Shown: positions 1 through 8,409 of the stretch, one piece after another
Layout of the letters: every line of letters starts with the position of its first letter
How positions within the stretch are numbered: position 1 is the stretch's first letter
Source: Halosimplex halophilum
Lineage (GTDB): Archaea; Halobacteriota; Halobacteria; Halobacteriales; Haloarculaceae
DNA length: 64,000 nucleotides
Direction of reading: 5' to 3'
Assembly: GCF_004698125.1 (NCBI RefSeq)
Contig: NZ_ML214297.1
Location: 682,001-746,000 of the forward strand
Notes under the pieces: generated by a model
The model's input: only the letters and a program-made list of their open reading frames with translations
Databases searched by the model: none
What the model was told of the DNA's origin: nothing
Position numbers and translations under genes: made by a program

Positions 1-1223
1 GCACGCTCGACGCCGAGAGCGTGGCCCCGACCGACGAGAGCGGCCACGACACGGACGAGGACGGGAGCGGCGAGCGCGAGGAGGGCGCCTTCTACGTCTG
101 GACGCCCGACGGGATCGACGACGCGATCGCCGAGTACGGCCCCGAGCACGGGATCCCAGGCGAACAGGCGGACCTCGCGGCCGACATCTTCCGCGAGCGC
201 TACGGCGTCACCGCGACCGGCAACTTCGAGGACGGGAAGACGGTGCTCACGCGGAGCGAGTCCGTCGAGTCGCTCGCCGACGACTACGGGCTCTCGTCCG
301 ACGACGCCGAGGAACTGCTCGACTCGGCGAGAGCGGCCGTCTTCGAGGCCCGCGAGGAACGCCCGCGCCCGCCCCGCGACGAGAAGGTGCTGGCGGGCTG
401 GAACGGCCTGATGGTCTCGGCGTTCGCAGAGGCGGCGCTGGTCGACGACGAGACGTGGGCCGAGACGGCGACCGACGCGCTCGACTTCGCGCGCGAACAG
501 CTGTGGGACGCCGACTCGGGGCGGCTCTCCCGGCGCTACAAGGACGGCGACGTGGCGATCCAGGGGTACCTGGAGGACTACGCGTTCCTCGCGCGCGGCG
601 CGTTCGACACCTATCAGGTGACCGGCGAGGTCGAACACCTCGCGTTCGCGCTGGACCTCGCCCGGACCGTCGAGGCGGAGTTCTGGGACGACTCGGAGGG
701 GACGCTGTATTTCACCCCCCAGAGCGGCGAGTCGCTGGTCGCCCGCCCGCAGGAGCTGGCCGACCAGTCGACCCCCTCCAGCGCGGGCGTGGCCGCCGAG
801 TTGCTACTCGCGCTGGACGGGTTCGTCGCCCACGACCGCTTCGAGTCGGTCGCCGCCGGCGTGCTCGCCACCCACGGCAACCGGGTGGAGTCGAACCCCC
901 AGCAGCACCCGTCGCTCGCGCTCGCCGCCGACACCTACCGCCGGGGCGCCCACGAACTCACGCTCGCCGCCGAGTCGTTGCCCGATTCCTGGCGCGAGAC
1001 GCTCGCCGACACCTACGTCCCGCGGCGGGTGCTCGCGCCGCGGCCGCCGACCGACGACGCGCTCGACGCCTGGCTCGATACGCTCGGTCTCGCGGCGGCG
1101 CCGCCGATCTGGGCGAACCGCGAGGCGCGCGACGGCGAACCCACGGTGTACGCCTGCCGGTCGCGGGCCTGTTCGCCGCCGACCCACGACATCGACGAGG
1201 CGCTGGCGTGGTTCGAGGACTGA
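1..1223 (+). CDS. YyaL/SSP411-type DUF255 protein, C-terminal part (5' end outside window)
   Basis: The frame is open to the left edge (codons from base 3), so the start lies outside and about 407 C-terminal residues are seen. Family members are roughly 700 residues, with an N-terminal thioredoxin-fold DUF255 domain and a C-terminal alpha/alpha toroid resembling N-acylglucosamine 2-epimerases. Visible here are the toroid-side motifs EEGAFYVWTPD near the left edge, DEKVLAGWNGLM, and DQSTPSSAGVAA. The biochemical role of the family is not established; it is widespread and usually treated as a thioredoxin-domain protein. The GTG at base 21 is an internal codon, not a believable start, because the family motif block has already begun there. 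The call rests on recognised motifs. Confidence 0.85.
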   Translation, partial: TLDAESVAPTDESGHDTDEDGSGEREEGAFYVWTPDGIDDAIAEYGPEHGIPGEQADLAADIFRERYGVTATGNFEDGKTVLTRSESVESLADDYGLSSDDAEELLDSARAAVFEAREERPRPPRDEKVLAGWNGLMVSAFAEAALVDDETWAETATDALDFAREQLWDADSGRLSRRYKDGDVAIQGYLEDYAFLARGAFDTYQVTGEVEHLAFALDLARTVEAEFWDDSEGTLYFTPQSGESLVARPQELADQSTPSSAGVAAELLLALDGFVAHDRFESVAAGVLATHGNRVESNPQQHPSLALAADTYRRGAHELTLAAESLPDSWRETLADTYVPRRVLAPRPPTDDALDAWLDTLGLAAAPPIWANREARDGEPTVYACRSRACSPPTHDIDEALAWFED

Positions 1224-1314
1224 CGGGGCTCTAGGATCGACGGGAAGGAGCGAGGACTGACGGAGAGGCGGGAGCGCGAGCGGAGAGGTGTGGGTCCGGT
1301 GGGACCGACCGCGC

Positions 1315-1701
1315 TCAGACGGAGGTCAGGTGGTCGAGCTCGCGGGCGAGGTAGACGGCGATGGGGACCGGTTCCTCCTCGACGAAGCGGGCGACCTCCT
1401 CGCCGTTCCGCTCCACGACGACCGTCGGGATGTACTCGATGTCGTACTCCTCGACCTTCGGGCCGACCTTCGTGCCGTCCTCTTCCTTCTCGACGGCGTA
1501 CTCCTCGATCCGGTGGTCGGGGACCCCTGCGGCGTCGAGCGCCGCGCCGAAGTCCGGGAGCTGCGAGCGGCAGTCGATACACCAGTCGCCCCCCCAGACC
1601 TTGTAGGTGAGTTCGTCGCCGAGCGCCGCGAGCACGTCCACCGTCTCGGCGTAGGCCTCCTCGGTCCACACCGGGTTCGGGTCCATGGTCTCCAGTGACA
1701 T
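1315..1701 (-). CDS. thioredoxin-family protein (CxxC)
   Basis: This is a 128-residue protein with a thioredoxin-like redox site, W-C-I-D-C at residues 40-44, and the expected IPT segment containing the cis-proline around residue 93. It has no signal peptide or membrane segment, so it should act in the cytoplasm as a disulfide reductase or related redox protein. The WCIDC site differs from the classical WCGPC of thioredoxin, placing it in the divergent archaeal thioredoxin-like group. An AT-rich TATA-like stretch around 1724-1731 on the minus strand lies about 25 bases before the ATG at 1701, supporting that start. It converges with the DUF255 gene, whose family also carries a thioredoxin fold; whether they cooperate is unknown. 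Confidence 0.85.
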   Translation of the reverse strand: MSLETMDPNPVWTEEAYAETVDVLAALGDELTYKVWGGDWCIDCRSQLPDFGAALDAAGVPDHRIEEYAVEKEEDGTKVGPKVEEYDIEYIPTVVVERNGEEVARFVEEEPVPIAVYLARELDHLTSV

Positions 1702-1784
1702 ACCAGTCTCTTGCGCACGGGGTGGCTTAACGACAACGCTCCGTTCACGCGCGCTGCGCTCGCCTCCGCGGCGTCACCGACGGT

Positions 1785-2222
1785 TCACTCCGCCAGCGCG
1801 GCCGCCCGCTCGCGGAGTTCGTCGTCGAGGATCCGCCGGTGACACCGCTTGTCGTCGCCCTCGAAGCAGACGAGCGCGACCGACTCCCCGTCGGCGACCC
1901 GTTCGGCCAGCGCCGAGAGCGCCTCGGCGGCCGCCCCGTTCGCGAGGTGCTCGCGGTAGCGCGCCTCGAAGTCGACCTCGCCCCAGGCGGCGTTGTGGGC
2001 CTCCTCGTCGCACAGCCCCTGGCGGCGGAAGTCCTCCTGGCGCTCCTTCGCCTCCGAGAGCAGCGACTCCGGCGGCCCGAGCTCGGGCCGGTTCTCGTCG
2101 ACGAGCGCCGAGAACCACCCGGTCGGCCGGCGGACGACGCCGACGAGCGCGGCCTCCTCGGGCAGGTCGGCGATGTCGTGCTGGAGCGCGGCGGCGTACG
2201 TCTCCGCGACGGTTCCGGACAC
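1785..2222 (-). CDS. DUF488 family protein
   Basis: The product is a 145-residue cytoplasmic protein. The N-terminal VVRRPTGWF block and the C-terminal pattern C-F-E-G-D-D-K-R-C-H-R (about residues 118-129) match the conserved Cys/His signature of DUF488 proteins. The family is of unknown function, although the conserved Cys-Glu...Cys-His-Arg cluster suggests a catalytic or metal-binding site. The start is GTG at 2222. A T-rich box near 2247-2254 on the minus strand is spaced properly for a leaderless archaeal transcript. Neighbours on both sides give no functional clue. Confidence 0.75.
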   Translation of the reverse strand: MSGTVAETYAAALQHDIADLPEEAALVGVVRRPTGWFSALVDENRPELGPPESLLSEAKERQEDFRRQGLCDEEAHNAAWGEVDFEARYREHLANGAAAEALSALAERVADGESVALVCFEGDDKRCHRRILDDELRERAAALAE

Positions 2223-2321
2223 ACCCGTCGCTACGGGCGAACGGCCGGAAAAAGTTACGTCGGCCGGTACCGATACTGCCGGAGTCGCGCGGGGACCGCC
2301 GATACCGGGTTGCCGGACTCG

Positions 2322-3311
2322 TTAGCTGTTGTCGCCGGTGAACTGGCCGCTCTCGTCGCGCTCCTGCTCCTGTGCGGAGTGCTTGCCGCCGCGGCGGCGG
2401 GCCTCCTGGGTCAGCCCCTGGGTGTTGCCCTGGCCGCCGCTCTGGCCGCTGCTCCGGTCGTCGCTGCTCCCGCCGCTCTGCCGCTGCTGGCGGCTCTGTT
2501 GCTGGTGACTCTGCTGCTGCTGTCCCTGCTGGCGGCCCTGTTGCTGGCCCTGGTGGCCGGCGAACTGGCCCTGCTGGTCGCGCTGCTGGGAGTGGGCCGA
2601 GTGCTGACCGCCGATGGATCGGCCCTGCTGGCCGCCGAACTGCTGGCCGCCCTGCTGGTGCTGCTGGCGACCTTGCTGCTGGCGACCTTGCTGCTGACGA
2701 CCCTGTTGCTGGTGCTGCTGGCCCTGCTGGCCCTGCTGGCCGCCGAACTGCTGGCCGCCCTGCCGGTGGCCTTGCTGCTGACGACCCTGCTGCTGGTGCC
2801 CGCCTTGCGACGGCGACACGAACTGCCCGGACTGGTCACGGGGCAGCTGCTGGGCGATCTGGCGGTGTTCCTGCCGGAACTGCTGGGAGTGGCGCTGGTC
2901 CTGGGCGCCCTGGTCCGCGCCGCGGCCCTGCTGGCCGGGGAAACCGGTCTGCTGCCCACTGGGCTGCTGGCTGGCAGGGATCTGCCCCTGCTGCTGTCCT
3001 CGCTGGCCCTGCTGCTGGTGACTCTGCTGTGGCTGCTGACCTTGCTGACGCTGCTGGGGCTGCTGGTACTGCTGGCCTCGCTGGCCCTGCTGCTGACGGC
3101 TCTGCTGGTGGCCCTGCTGCTGCTGTCCCTGCTGGTGGCCCTGCTGCTGCTGTCCCTGCTGGCGGCCCTGTTGCTGGCCCTGGTGGCCGGCGAACTGGCC
3201 CTGCTGGTCGCGCTGCTGGGAGTGCGCAGAGTGCTGGCCGCCGATGGATCGGCCCTGCTGCTGGTTGTGCTGGCTCTGCTGTCGTCGGTTGTTCTGGTTG
3301 TCGTAGGGCAT
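2322..3311 (-). CDS. glutamine/glycine-rich low-complexity repeat protein with four RDxxGQF motifs
   Basis: The predicted 329-residue protein is dominated by Gln, with Gly, His, Arg and Ser, and has very few acidic or hydrophobic residues, which is the opposite of normal haloarchaeal proteins. A block beginning GRSIGGQHSAHSQQRDQQ occurs twice (about residues 20-58 and 222-260), and the C-terminus carries a related block, GGKHSAQEQERDESGQF. The motif R-D-x-x-G-Q-F occurs four times in all. The duplication is visible in DNA as near-identical segments around 2550-2630 and 3183-3260. Its KGG-like blocks recall small stress-induced repeat proteins, but I do not recognise the protein. The opposite strand gives a Leu/Ala-rich frame with no start context, which I consider the shadow. 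It could be a condensate-forming or nucleic-acid-binding protein; this is speculation. Confidence 0.65.
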   Translation of the reverse strand: MPYDNQNNRRQQSQHNQQQGRSIGGQHSAHSQQRDQQGQFAGHQGQQQGRQQGQQQQGHQQGQQQQGHQQSRQQQGQRGQQYQQPQQRQQGQQPQQSHQQQGQRGQQQGQIPASQQPSGQQTGFPGQQGRGADQGAQDQRHSQQFRQEHRQIAQQLPRDQSGQFVSPSQGGHQQQGRQQQGHRQGGQQFGGQQGQQGQQHQQQGRQQQGRQQQGRQQHQQGGQQFGGQQGRSIGGQHSAHSQQRDQQGQFAGHQGQQQGRQQGQQQQSHQQQSRQQRQSGGSSDDRSSGQSGGQGNTQGLTQEARRRGGKHSAQEQERDESGQFTGDNS

Positions 3312-3504
3312 GGTTGATCAGATAGACCGCGGTGCTGTCACCGTTCGACAGTCGCCGTCGAGCGGCTCACCTGTCCGTTGACTCGGCACTCGAATGGCTG
3401 TTCGGCCTGCATAGGTAACCCGGAAGATCACACGACTCACCCCGCCAGCGGAGCCGATGCTGGACCCGTCACCGACGCCCGCACTCCCTGCCGCTGTCAC
3501 GGGC

Positions 3505-3512
3505 CATTTAAG
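3505..3512 (+). promoter_or_regulatory. TATA box of cysteine synthase gene
   Basis: The AT-rich octamer CATTTAAG stands out in GC-rich surroundings and lies 24-31 bases before GTG 3536. That is the normal haloarchaeal TATA-to-start distance for leaderless mRNAs, and it decides between the two candidate GTG starts. Confidence 0.55.
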
Positions 3513-3535
3513 CGCTCGTGTCGTACGCGGGCGTA

Positions 3536-4441
<906 letters not shown>

Positions 4442-4442
4442 C

Positions 4443-5195
4443 TCAGTTCTCTCCCGTCTCTTCGGAGTCGGGCCGGGCGTCCTCGAACGCCCGCAGGTCG
4501 CCGCTGACCCGCCCGCTCGCCTGCCGGTGCATGAACCGCCCGAGCAGGGCGGCCAGCCCCGCGACGAGCAGGGCGACCGCTGCGACGGCCGTGACCGAGA
4601 CCGAAAGGTCGCCCGCGGCGAGCCCGTTCCCGCCGAAGCGCAGGCCGACCGGGATCAGCGCGGTCCCGGCGGCGATCAGGTAGCAGCTCCGCGCGAACGC
4701 CTCGGCCGGGACGCGGGCGCGGGCGAGGTACGCGCCCGGAAGGAGCCAGCACCCGAGGAAGACCAGCGCGGCGTTCCATATCGAGAGCGGACGGACCGTG
4801 TTCGCGAGGAAGAGCCCAAGCGGCGCGAGCGGGAGCGCGACCGCGAGGCCGGCGACGACCATGACGCGCCCGGAGGCCCGCCGCTCGCCGCCCTCGACGG
4901 ACAGCAGTTCCGCCGGGTCCCCGTCGAACCGGTCGTCCAGATCCGAGAGGGCGACCACCTCGCCGTCCTCGCCGATCGGTGTCGCACACCGGGGGCAGAA
5001 CCGCGCGTCGGCCGGCAGCGGGTCGCCACACTCCGGACAGGGGAACTCCGCGGCGTCGACCGCGGCGGTGTCCTCGGCGTCGTCGCCCGTCGGCGGCTCC
5101 CCGGCGTCCCCGGCAACCGGGTCGCCGTCGCCCGCCCGGGGACCGTCCGGCTGGGCGTCGCCGTCAGCGCCGTCGGAGTCCCCTGAGTCGGTCAT
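4443..5195 (-). CDS. zinc-ribbon membrane protein
   Basis: The protein (250 residues from ATG 5195) has an acidic disordered N-terminus, a double-CxxC zinc ribbon (CPEC...CPRC, about residues 53-70), a linker, and then four to five hydrophobic segments from about residue 108 onward, followed by a short hydrophilic tail. Such haloarchaeal zinc-ribbon/transmembrane proteins are common and uncharacterised. The frame can be extended to a TTG at 5222, but an AT-containing box near 5221-5229 fits a leaderless start at ATG 5195. It converges with cysteine synthase, with a single base between stop codons. No function can be assigned. Confidence 0.75.
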   Translation of the reverse strand: MTDSGDSDGADGDAQPDGPRAGDGDPVAGDAGEPPTGDDAEDTAAVDAAEFPCPECGDPLPADARFCPRCATPIGEDGEVVALSDLDDRFDGDPAELLSVEGGERRASGRVMVVAGLAVALPLAPLGLFLANTVRPLSIWNAALVFLGCWLLPGAYLARARVPAEAFARSCYLIAAGTALIPVGLRFGGNGLAAGDLSVSVTAVAAVALLVAGLAALLGRFMHRQASGRVSGDLRAFEDARPDSEETGEN

Positions 5196-5317
5196 GGCGT
5201 CGGCTACGCGCTCGGCCGTCAAGAATCCCGCTCACCGTGGGCCGACCCCGTCGGGCTCGCACTCGCCGGGCGAGCGGACGAGAAACGACTTTACCGGCGG
5301 GGAGCCACCCACCGGGC

Positions 5318-7069
5318 ATGCGACTGGAGGACTACTGGGGTATCGGGCCGAAGACCCGGGACCTGCTGGCCGACGAACTGGGCGTCGAGCGGGCGGTCGA
5401 GGCCGTCGAGACGGCCGACACCCGCGCGCTGGTCGCGGCCGGGCTCTCGCAGGGGCGGGCGACGCGCATCCTCCGGCGGGCGCAGGGCGGCGAGGCGATG
5501 GACGTGCTCGCCACGCGGGACACCCGCGAGGTCTACAAGGAGATCCTCGACCTCGCCGGCGAGTACGCGCTGACCGAGGACGCCGCCAGCCGGATCCGCA
5601 TCCTCACGCCGCTGGGCTCCCGCGAGGAGATGGCCGAGCGCATCGACCGGGTGCTCGAAGCCCGCGCGGCCTGGACCGCGCTCGACGACGCGACCCGCCA
5701 GGCCGTCGAGGACGCCTTCGCGGAGGGCGACGAGGGCGGCGAACTCGCCGCGGTCCGGACCGCGCTCGCGCTCTCGGCGGCGGGCGTCTCCGAGGGCGTC
5801 TTCGAACCGATCGCCGAACTGGACGACGGGACGCTGGACGACGCGGCGGCCGCGCTCGCCGGGCTGCGGGGCGGCGACGACCGCATCGGCGAGGGGGCCG
5901 ACGACCGGCTGGACTCGCTGCGGGCGACGCTCGCGAGCGTCGAGGACATGGCCGCGACGCCCCAGGGCGTCGCCGAGGAGGTCCAGTCCGGGGCCCGCGG
6001 CGCCGACGACTTCCGGGAGACGCTGGTGCGCCACGTGACGAGCGAGACGGACGTGGACGTGGCCCGGGTCCGGGAGGCGATGCCCGGTGAGGCCACCGAC
6101 GCCGGCGACTTCGTGGCCGAGACGCTGCGGGCGCTCGCGGGCGACCTGCGGACCGCCGTCGAGCGGCGCGAGGCCGAGGTGGCCGACCGGCTGGAGGAGA
6201 CGCTCGAATCGGCCCGCGAGGAGATCGACGCGGCCGTCACGGCGGTCGACGACGTGGCGCTGTACGTCTCGCTCGCCCGGTTCGCCGACGAGTTCGACCT
6301 CCAGCGGCCGACCTTCGTCGACCGCGAGACGGTCGCCGTCGAGAACGCTCGAAATCTCTCGCTGGTCGCGGGCGGGGCCTCGGTCCAGCCGGTCACCTAC
6401 GCCGTCGGCGACCACGACCTCGACGTGGCGGCGGCGTCGGCCCCGCCGCGGGACCACCGCGTCGCGGTTCTCACGGGCGCGAACTCCGGCGGGAAGACCA
6501 CCCTGCTGGAGACGCTCTGTCAGGTGCAACTGCTCGCCCAGATGGGCCTGCCGGTCCCCGCCGACAGCGCGGAGGTCGGGATCGTCGACACGGTCGTCTT
6601 CCACCGGCGCCACGCCAGTTTCAACGCGGGCGTCCTGGAGTCGACGCTGCGTTCGGTCGTCCCGCCGCTGACCGACGAGGGCCGGACGCTGATGCTCGTC
6701 GACGAGTTCGAGGCCATCACCGAACCGGGCAGCGCCGCGGACCTGCTCCACGGGCTGGTCCGCCTGAGCGTCGACCGCGGGGCGCTCGGCGTGTTCGTCA
6801 CCCACCTCGCCGACGATCTGGAACCGCTCCCGCCCGAGGCGCGCGTCGACGGTATCTTCGCCGAGGGGCTGACCCCGGACCTGGACCTGGAGGTCGACTA
6901 CCAGCCCCGCTTCGAGACCGTCGGCCGCTCGACCCCGGAGTTCATCGTCTCGCGGCTGGTCGCCAACGCCGGCGACCGGAGCGAGCGGGCTGGCTTCGAG
7001 ACGCTCGCCGAGGCGGTCGGCGAGGAGGCCGTCCAGCGCACCCTCTCGGACGCCCGCTGGTCGGCCTGA
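5318..7069 (+). CDS. MutS-related ATPase with N-terminal helix-hairpin-helix
   Basis: The 583-residue protein starts with a helix-hairpin-helix-like DNA-binding segment (WGIGPKTRDLLADELG, residues 5-20). A long helical region follows, resembling MutS lever/clamp domains, and then a C-terminal MutS-type ABC ATPase. The Walker A is GANSGGKTT (about residue 387) and the Walker B is LMLVDEFEA (about residue 459), with a downstream FVTHLAD switch-like segment. It lacks the mismatch-recognition domain of MutS1 and the Smr nuclease domain of bacterial MutS2, as is usual for the archaeal MutS-related group. The likely role is DNA structure recognition or recombination control. ATG 5318 is supported by a TATA-like TTTA at about 5289-5293. 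The stop codon abuts an 82-base palindromic element. Confidence 0.85.
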   Translation: MRLEDYWGIGPKTRDLLADELGVERAVEAVETADTRALVAAGLSQGRATRILRRAQGGEAMDVLATRDTREVYKEILDLAGEYALTEDAASRIRILTPLGSREEMAERIDRVLEARAAWTALDDATRQAVEDAFAEGDEGGELAAVRTALALSAAGVSEGVFEPIAELDDGTLDDAAAALAGLRGGDDRIGEGADDRLDSLRATLASVEDMAATPQGVAEEVQSGARGADDFRETLVRHVTSETDVDVARVREAMPGEATDAGDFVAETLRALAGDLRTAVERREAEVADRLEETLESAREEIDAAVTAVDDVALYVSLARFADEFDLQRPTFVDRETVAVENARNLSLVAGGASVQPVTYAVGDHDLDVAAASAPPRDHRVAVLTGANSGGKTTLLETLCQVQLLAQMGLPVPADSAEVGIVDTVVFHRRHASFNAGVLESTLRSVVPPLTDEGRTLMLVDEFEAITEPGSAADLLHGLVRLSVDRGALGVFVTHLADDLEPLPPEARVDGIFAEGLTPDLDLEVDYQPRFETVGRSTPEFIVSRLVANAGDRSERAGFETLAEAVGEEAVQRTLSDARWSA

Positions 7070-7150
7070 TACGGATTATTGCAAGCGTTTACCGGGTCGA
7101 CCGCACGCAGTCGTGCGGTCGATCCCGGAATGACTTGCAATAATCCGTAT
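7069..7150. repeat. 82-base near-perfect palindromic element (MITE-like or bidirectional terminator)
   Basis: The outer arms ATACGGATTATTGCAAG (7069-7085) and its exact reverse complement (7134-7150) form a perfect 17-base inverted repeat. Inner arms CCGGGTCGACCGCACG (7092-7107) and a near-complement at 7112-7128 extend the hairpin. The element begins on the last base of the MutS-related stop codon and ends ten bases before the stop of a short leftward ORF, so it separates two convergent units. The 17-base perfect termini suit a small non-autonomous mobile element or a dispersed haloarchaeal palindromic repeat. A terminator role is possible, though it lacks a clear T-tract. Confidence 0.7.
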
Positions 7151-7159
7151 GACCCGTTC

Positions 7160-7300
7160 TCAGACCGTCATCGTCGGCAGTAGTTCGCCGTCCGACGGGT
7201 CTTCCTCGGACTCCGTCCCGTCCTCCGATTCGTCGTCCGCCGATCGGTCCCGTGTCTCGTCGCCGCGCGACGCGTACTCGGGCGCAATGATGCACAACAT
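7160..7300 (-). CDS. possible 46-residue acidic peptide
   Basis: An ATG at 7298-7300 opens a 46-codon frame starting MLCIIAPEYASRG and continuing as a strongly acidic tail rich in Asp, Glu and Ser, with haloarchaeal codon use. A GGTGA purine tract six bases before the ATG could act as a ribosome-binding site. It lies immediately downstream of a tRNA-like fold (7312-7383) and ends beside the 82-base palindrome. I do not recognise it, and because the same frame is open further upstream it may be part of something longer. Treat as tentative. Confidence 0.35.
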   Translation of the reverse strand: MLCIIAPEYASRGDETRDRSADDESEDGTESEEDPSDGELLPTMTV

Positions 7301-7311
7301 GGCTCTCACCA

Positions 7312-7383
7312 GGCTCCCCGGCGGGGATCGAACCCGCCGCTCCGGCCGTCTGCCGGCGTCACGCCGCTGTGACCGCGGGGAGC
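7312..7383 (-). ncRNA. tRNA-like cloverleaf, non-canonical
   Basis: On the minus strand a 7-base acceptor stem GCTCCCC/GGGGAGC (bases 7377-7383 with 7313-7319) closes a 71-base fold. It includes a perfect T-arm, GGCGGG-TTCGATC-CCCGCC (7320-7338), a D-arm-like hairpin GTCAC/GTGAC and a CCGG-rich anticodon-like hairpin. The TTCGATC loop is the tRNA consensus. The helix is 13 base pairs (7+6) rather than the usual 12, and the putative anticodon loop lacks the conserved U33, so it is not an ordinary tRNA gene. It could be a degenerate tRNA or a tRNA mimic in the leader of the 46-codon ORF. Confidence 0.4.
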
Positions 7384-7434
7384 GAAGGGCCGGGGCGACC
7401 CCGTCGCGGGGTCGCCGTCGGTAGTCGCCGCCGT

Positions 7435-7743
7435 TCACGCCTCGGCCGCCTCGGCCACGGGGACGCTCGCTTCCATGATGCCGAAGCCGTCTTCGAGGGT
7501 CTCCCGGACGGCGTCGGGGTCGACCTCGTGGTCGGGGAGGACGACCCACACCGTCGCGGTGACGCGGATGTCCGTCGCACGGGGCGTCACGTCGGTCACG
7601 CCCGTAACCTCGGCCGTCTCGACGCCGGCCGCGTCGGCGACGACCGTCCGGACGCCGCTCTCGAGGTCCGCCATCGTGTCCCGGGGGACCCACAGGTCTA
7701 TCTCCGCCGTCGCTTCCACCTGGGTAGTGGCATGGACTGCCAT
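7435..7743 (-). CDS. small hypothetical protein, 102 residues
   Basis: The frame from ATG 7743 encodes a 102-residue acidic protein beginning MAVHATTQVEATAEIDLWVP, with alternating beta/alpha pattern and no cysteines, signal peptide or membrane segment. The codon use is haloarchaeal and the acidic composition is typical of real proteins here. The start lies only two bases after a tRNA-like hairpin (7746-7794), leaving no room for a separate Shine-Dalgarno. I do not recognise the family. It is probably a small ferredoxin-like or RNA-binding fold, but that is only a guess from the strand/helix rhythm. Confidence 0.55.
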   Translation of the reverse strand: MAVHATTQVEATAEIDLWVPRDTMADLESGVRTVVADAAGVETAEVTGVTDVTPRATDIRVTATVWVVLPDHEVDPDAVRETLEDGFGIMEASVPVAEAAEA

Positions 7744-7745
7744 AC

Positions 7746-7794
7746 GACGCCCGGCGCGAGTCGAACGCGCCGCCCGCTGCCTCCGAGGGGCGTC
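7746..7794 (-). ncRNA. minimal tRNA-like hairpin pair (acceptor plus T-arm)
   Basis: A 7-base acceptor-like stem GACGCCC/GGGCGTC (7788-7794 with 7746-7752) encloses a perfect T-arm, GGCGCG-TTCGACT-CGCGCC (7753-7771). The total is 49 bases, so the D and anticodon arms are largely missing. The 7+6 base-pair geometry is the same as in the fold at 7312-7383. It sits directly before the ATG of the 102-residue ORF. The repetition of this geometry before two successive small ORFs argues against coincidence, but no expression evidence is available. Confidence 0.35.
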
Positions 7795-8098
7795 CGGAGC
7801 GCAGTGATGCCTCTGGCCGGCACAGCTGGCGCTGGTTCACCCTCGCGCCCGACCGGCGAGCCGACGAGACCGGCTCGCGTCCGGTCACCGCCGGATCGAC
7901 GACCGCCGGACGGGCGCGAGTCTGGGGGGCTGAGCGTATCGTGACTGCGGCGTCGCGGGGACGGGACCGTCGGGACTTCGGAGCCTGCCGTCAGGCGGGA
8001 CGGACCCGTGGCCACGACGCGGTTGTCACAGGAAGAGCCCAGATGGGCTCGAACCGACGGCCGTCACCGGACTGGGAGCCCGGGCGGCCTGCGGACCT
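7795..8098. other. spacer without convincing gene
   Basis: Frames here are Arg/Pro/Ser-rich shadows without believable starts. The only clear structure is a short perfect palindrome, GAGCCCAGATGGGCTC, at 8034-8049 next to a T-loop-like TCGAAC. It superficially resembles another tRNA T-arm but lacks a matching stem. Confidence 0.5.
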
Positions 8099-8266
8099 TC
8101 ACGCGGCGATGGGTTCGAGCGTGCGGTCGACCCCGTCGAACCGAACCCGCGCAGGAATCCGCATGCCGTTGCCCACCGGCGCATCGGTGGACACGGCGGA
8201 CCCGGCGTCGGGGCAGGCCGAGCCGTCGGCCCCTGCGGACGCCGGATACGCGCTGAGTTCGGTCAT
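8099..8266 (-). CDS. possible 55-residue peptide heading a small-ORF operon
   Basis: ATG at 8264-8266 opens a 55-codon frame that begins MTELSAYPASAGADGSA and ends VRFDGVDRTLEPIAA. It follows, on the minus strand, the strongest AT-rich promoter-like stretch in the area (8315-8332), about 50 bases upstream. Codon use is haloarchaeal. I do not recognise it. It could be the first cistron of a leftward unit reaching to about 7160, but the spacer between it and the 102-residue ORF (7795-8098) holds no convincing gene. Confidence 0.35.
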   Translation of the reverse strand: MTELSAYPASAGADGSACPDAGSAVSTDAPVGNGMRIPARVRFDGVDRTLEPIAA

Positions 8267-8314
8267 GGTCGGGATCACCGCTCGTCTGGGAGCGTACCCG
8301 ATACGTCTACACGG

Positions 8315-8332
8315 ATTTATATTAAATTTTTT
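8315..8332. promoter_or_regulatory. AT-rich promoter element between divergent small genes
   Basis: Eighteen consecutive A/T bases (8315-8332) stand in otherwise GC-rich DNA. On the minus strand they lie about 50-65 bases before ATG 8266 and could drive the leftward small-ORF unit. The rightward 75-residue gene has its own closer TATA box at 8378-8387. Confidence 0.4.
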
Positions 8333-8377
8333 GCAGGTATGGCAGTCATTGACACGCGATACCCCTCGGGAGGGTCA

Positions 8378-8387
8378 CATTTATCCC
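8378..8387 (+). promoter_or_regulatory. TATA box of the 75-residue gene
   Basis: CATTTATCCC lies 23-32 bases before ATG 8410, the spacing expected for a leaderless haloarchaeal transcript, and supports that start. Confidence 0.55.
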
Positions 8388-8409
8388 CTCCATCGCCGAA
8401 GTAACCGGT

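Noticed and set aside
1839..3317. 492-residue Leu/Ala-rich frame on the plus strand opposite the glutamine-rich gene
   Set aside because: CTG/CTC-rich frame is the complement of CAG/GAG repeats; there is no start context, and the opposite strand has clear motif repeats and a sensible start.
7312..7383. Calling the fold an ordinary tRNA gene
   Set aside because: No U33 in the putative anticodon loop, T-stem of six pairs and short D-loop; kept only as a tRNA-like element.
8034..8062. Third tRNA T-arm-like sequence
   Set aside because: TCGAAC is present but the flanking bases do not pair as a T-stem; the pairing is a simple local palindrome.
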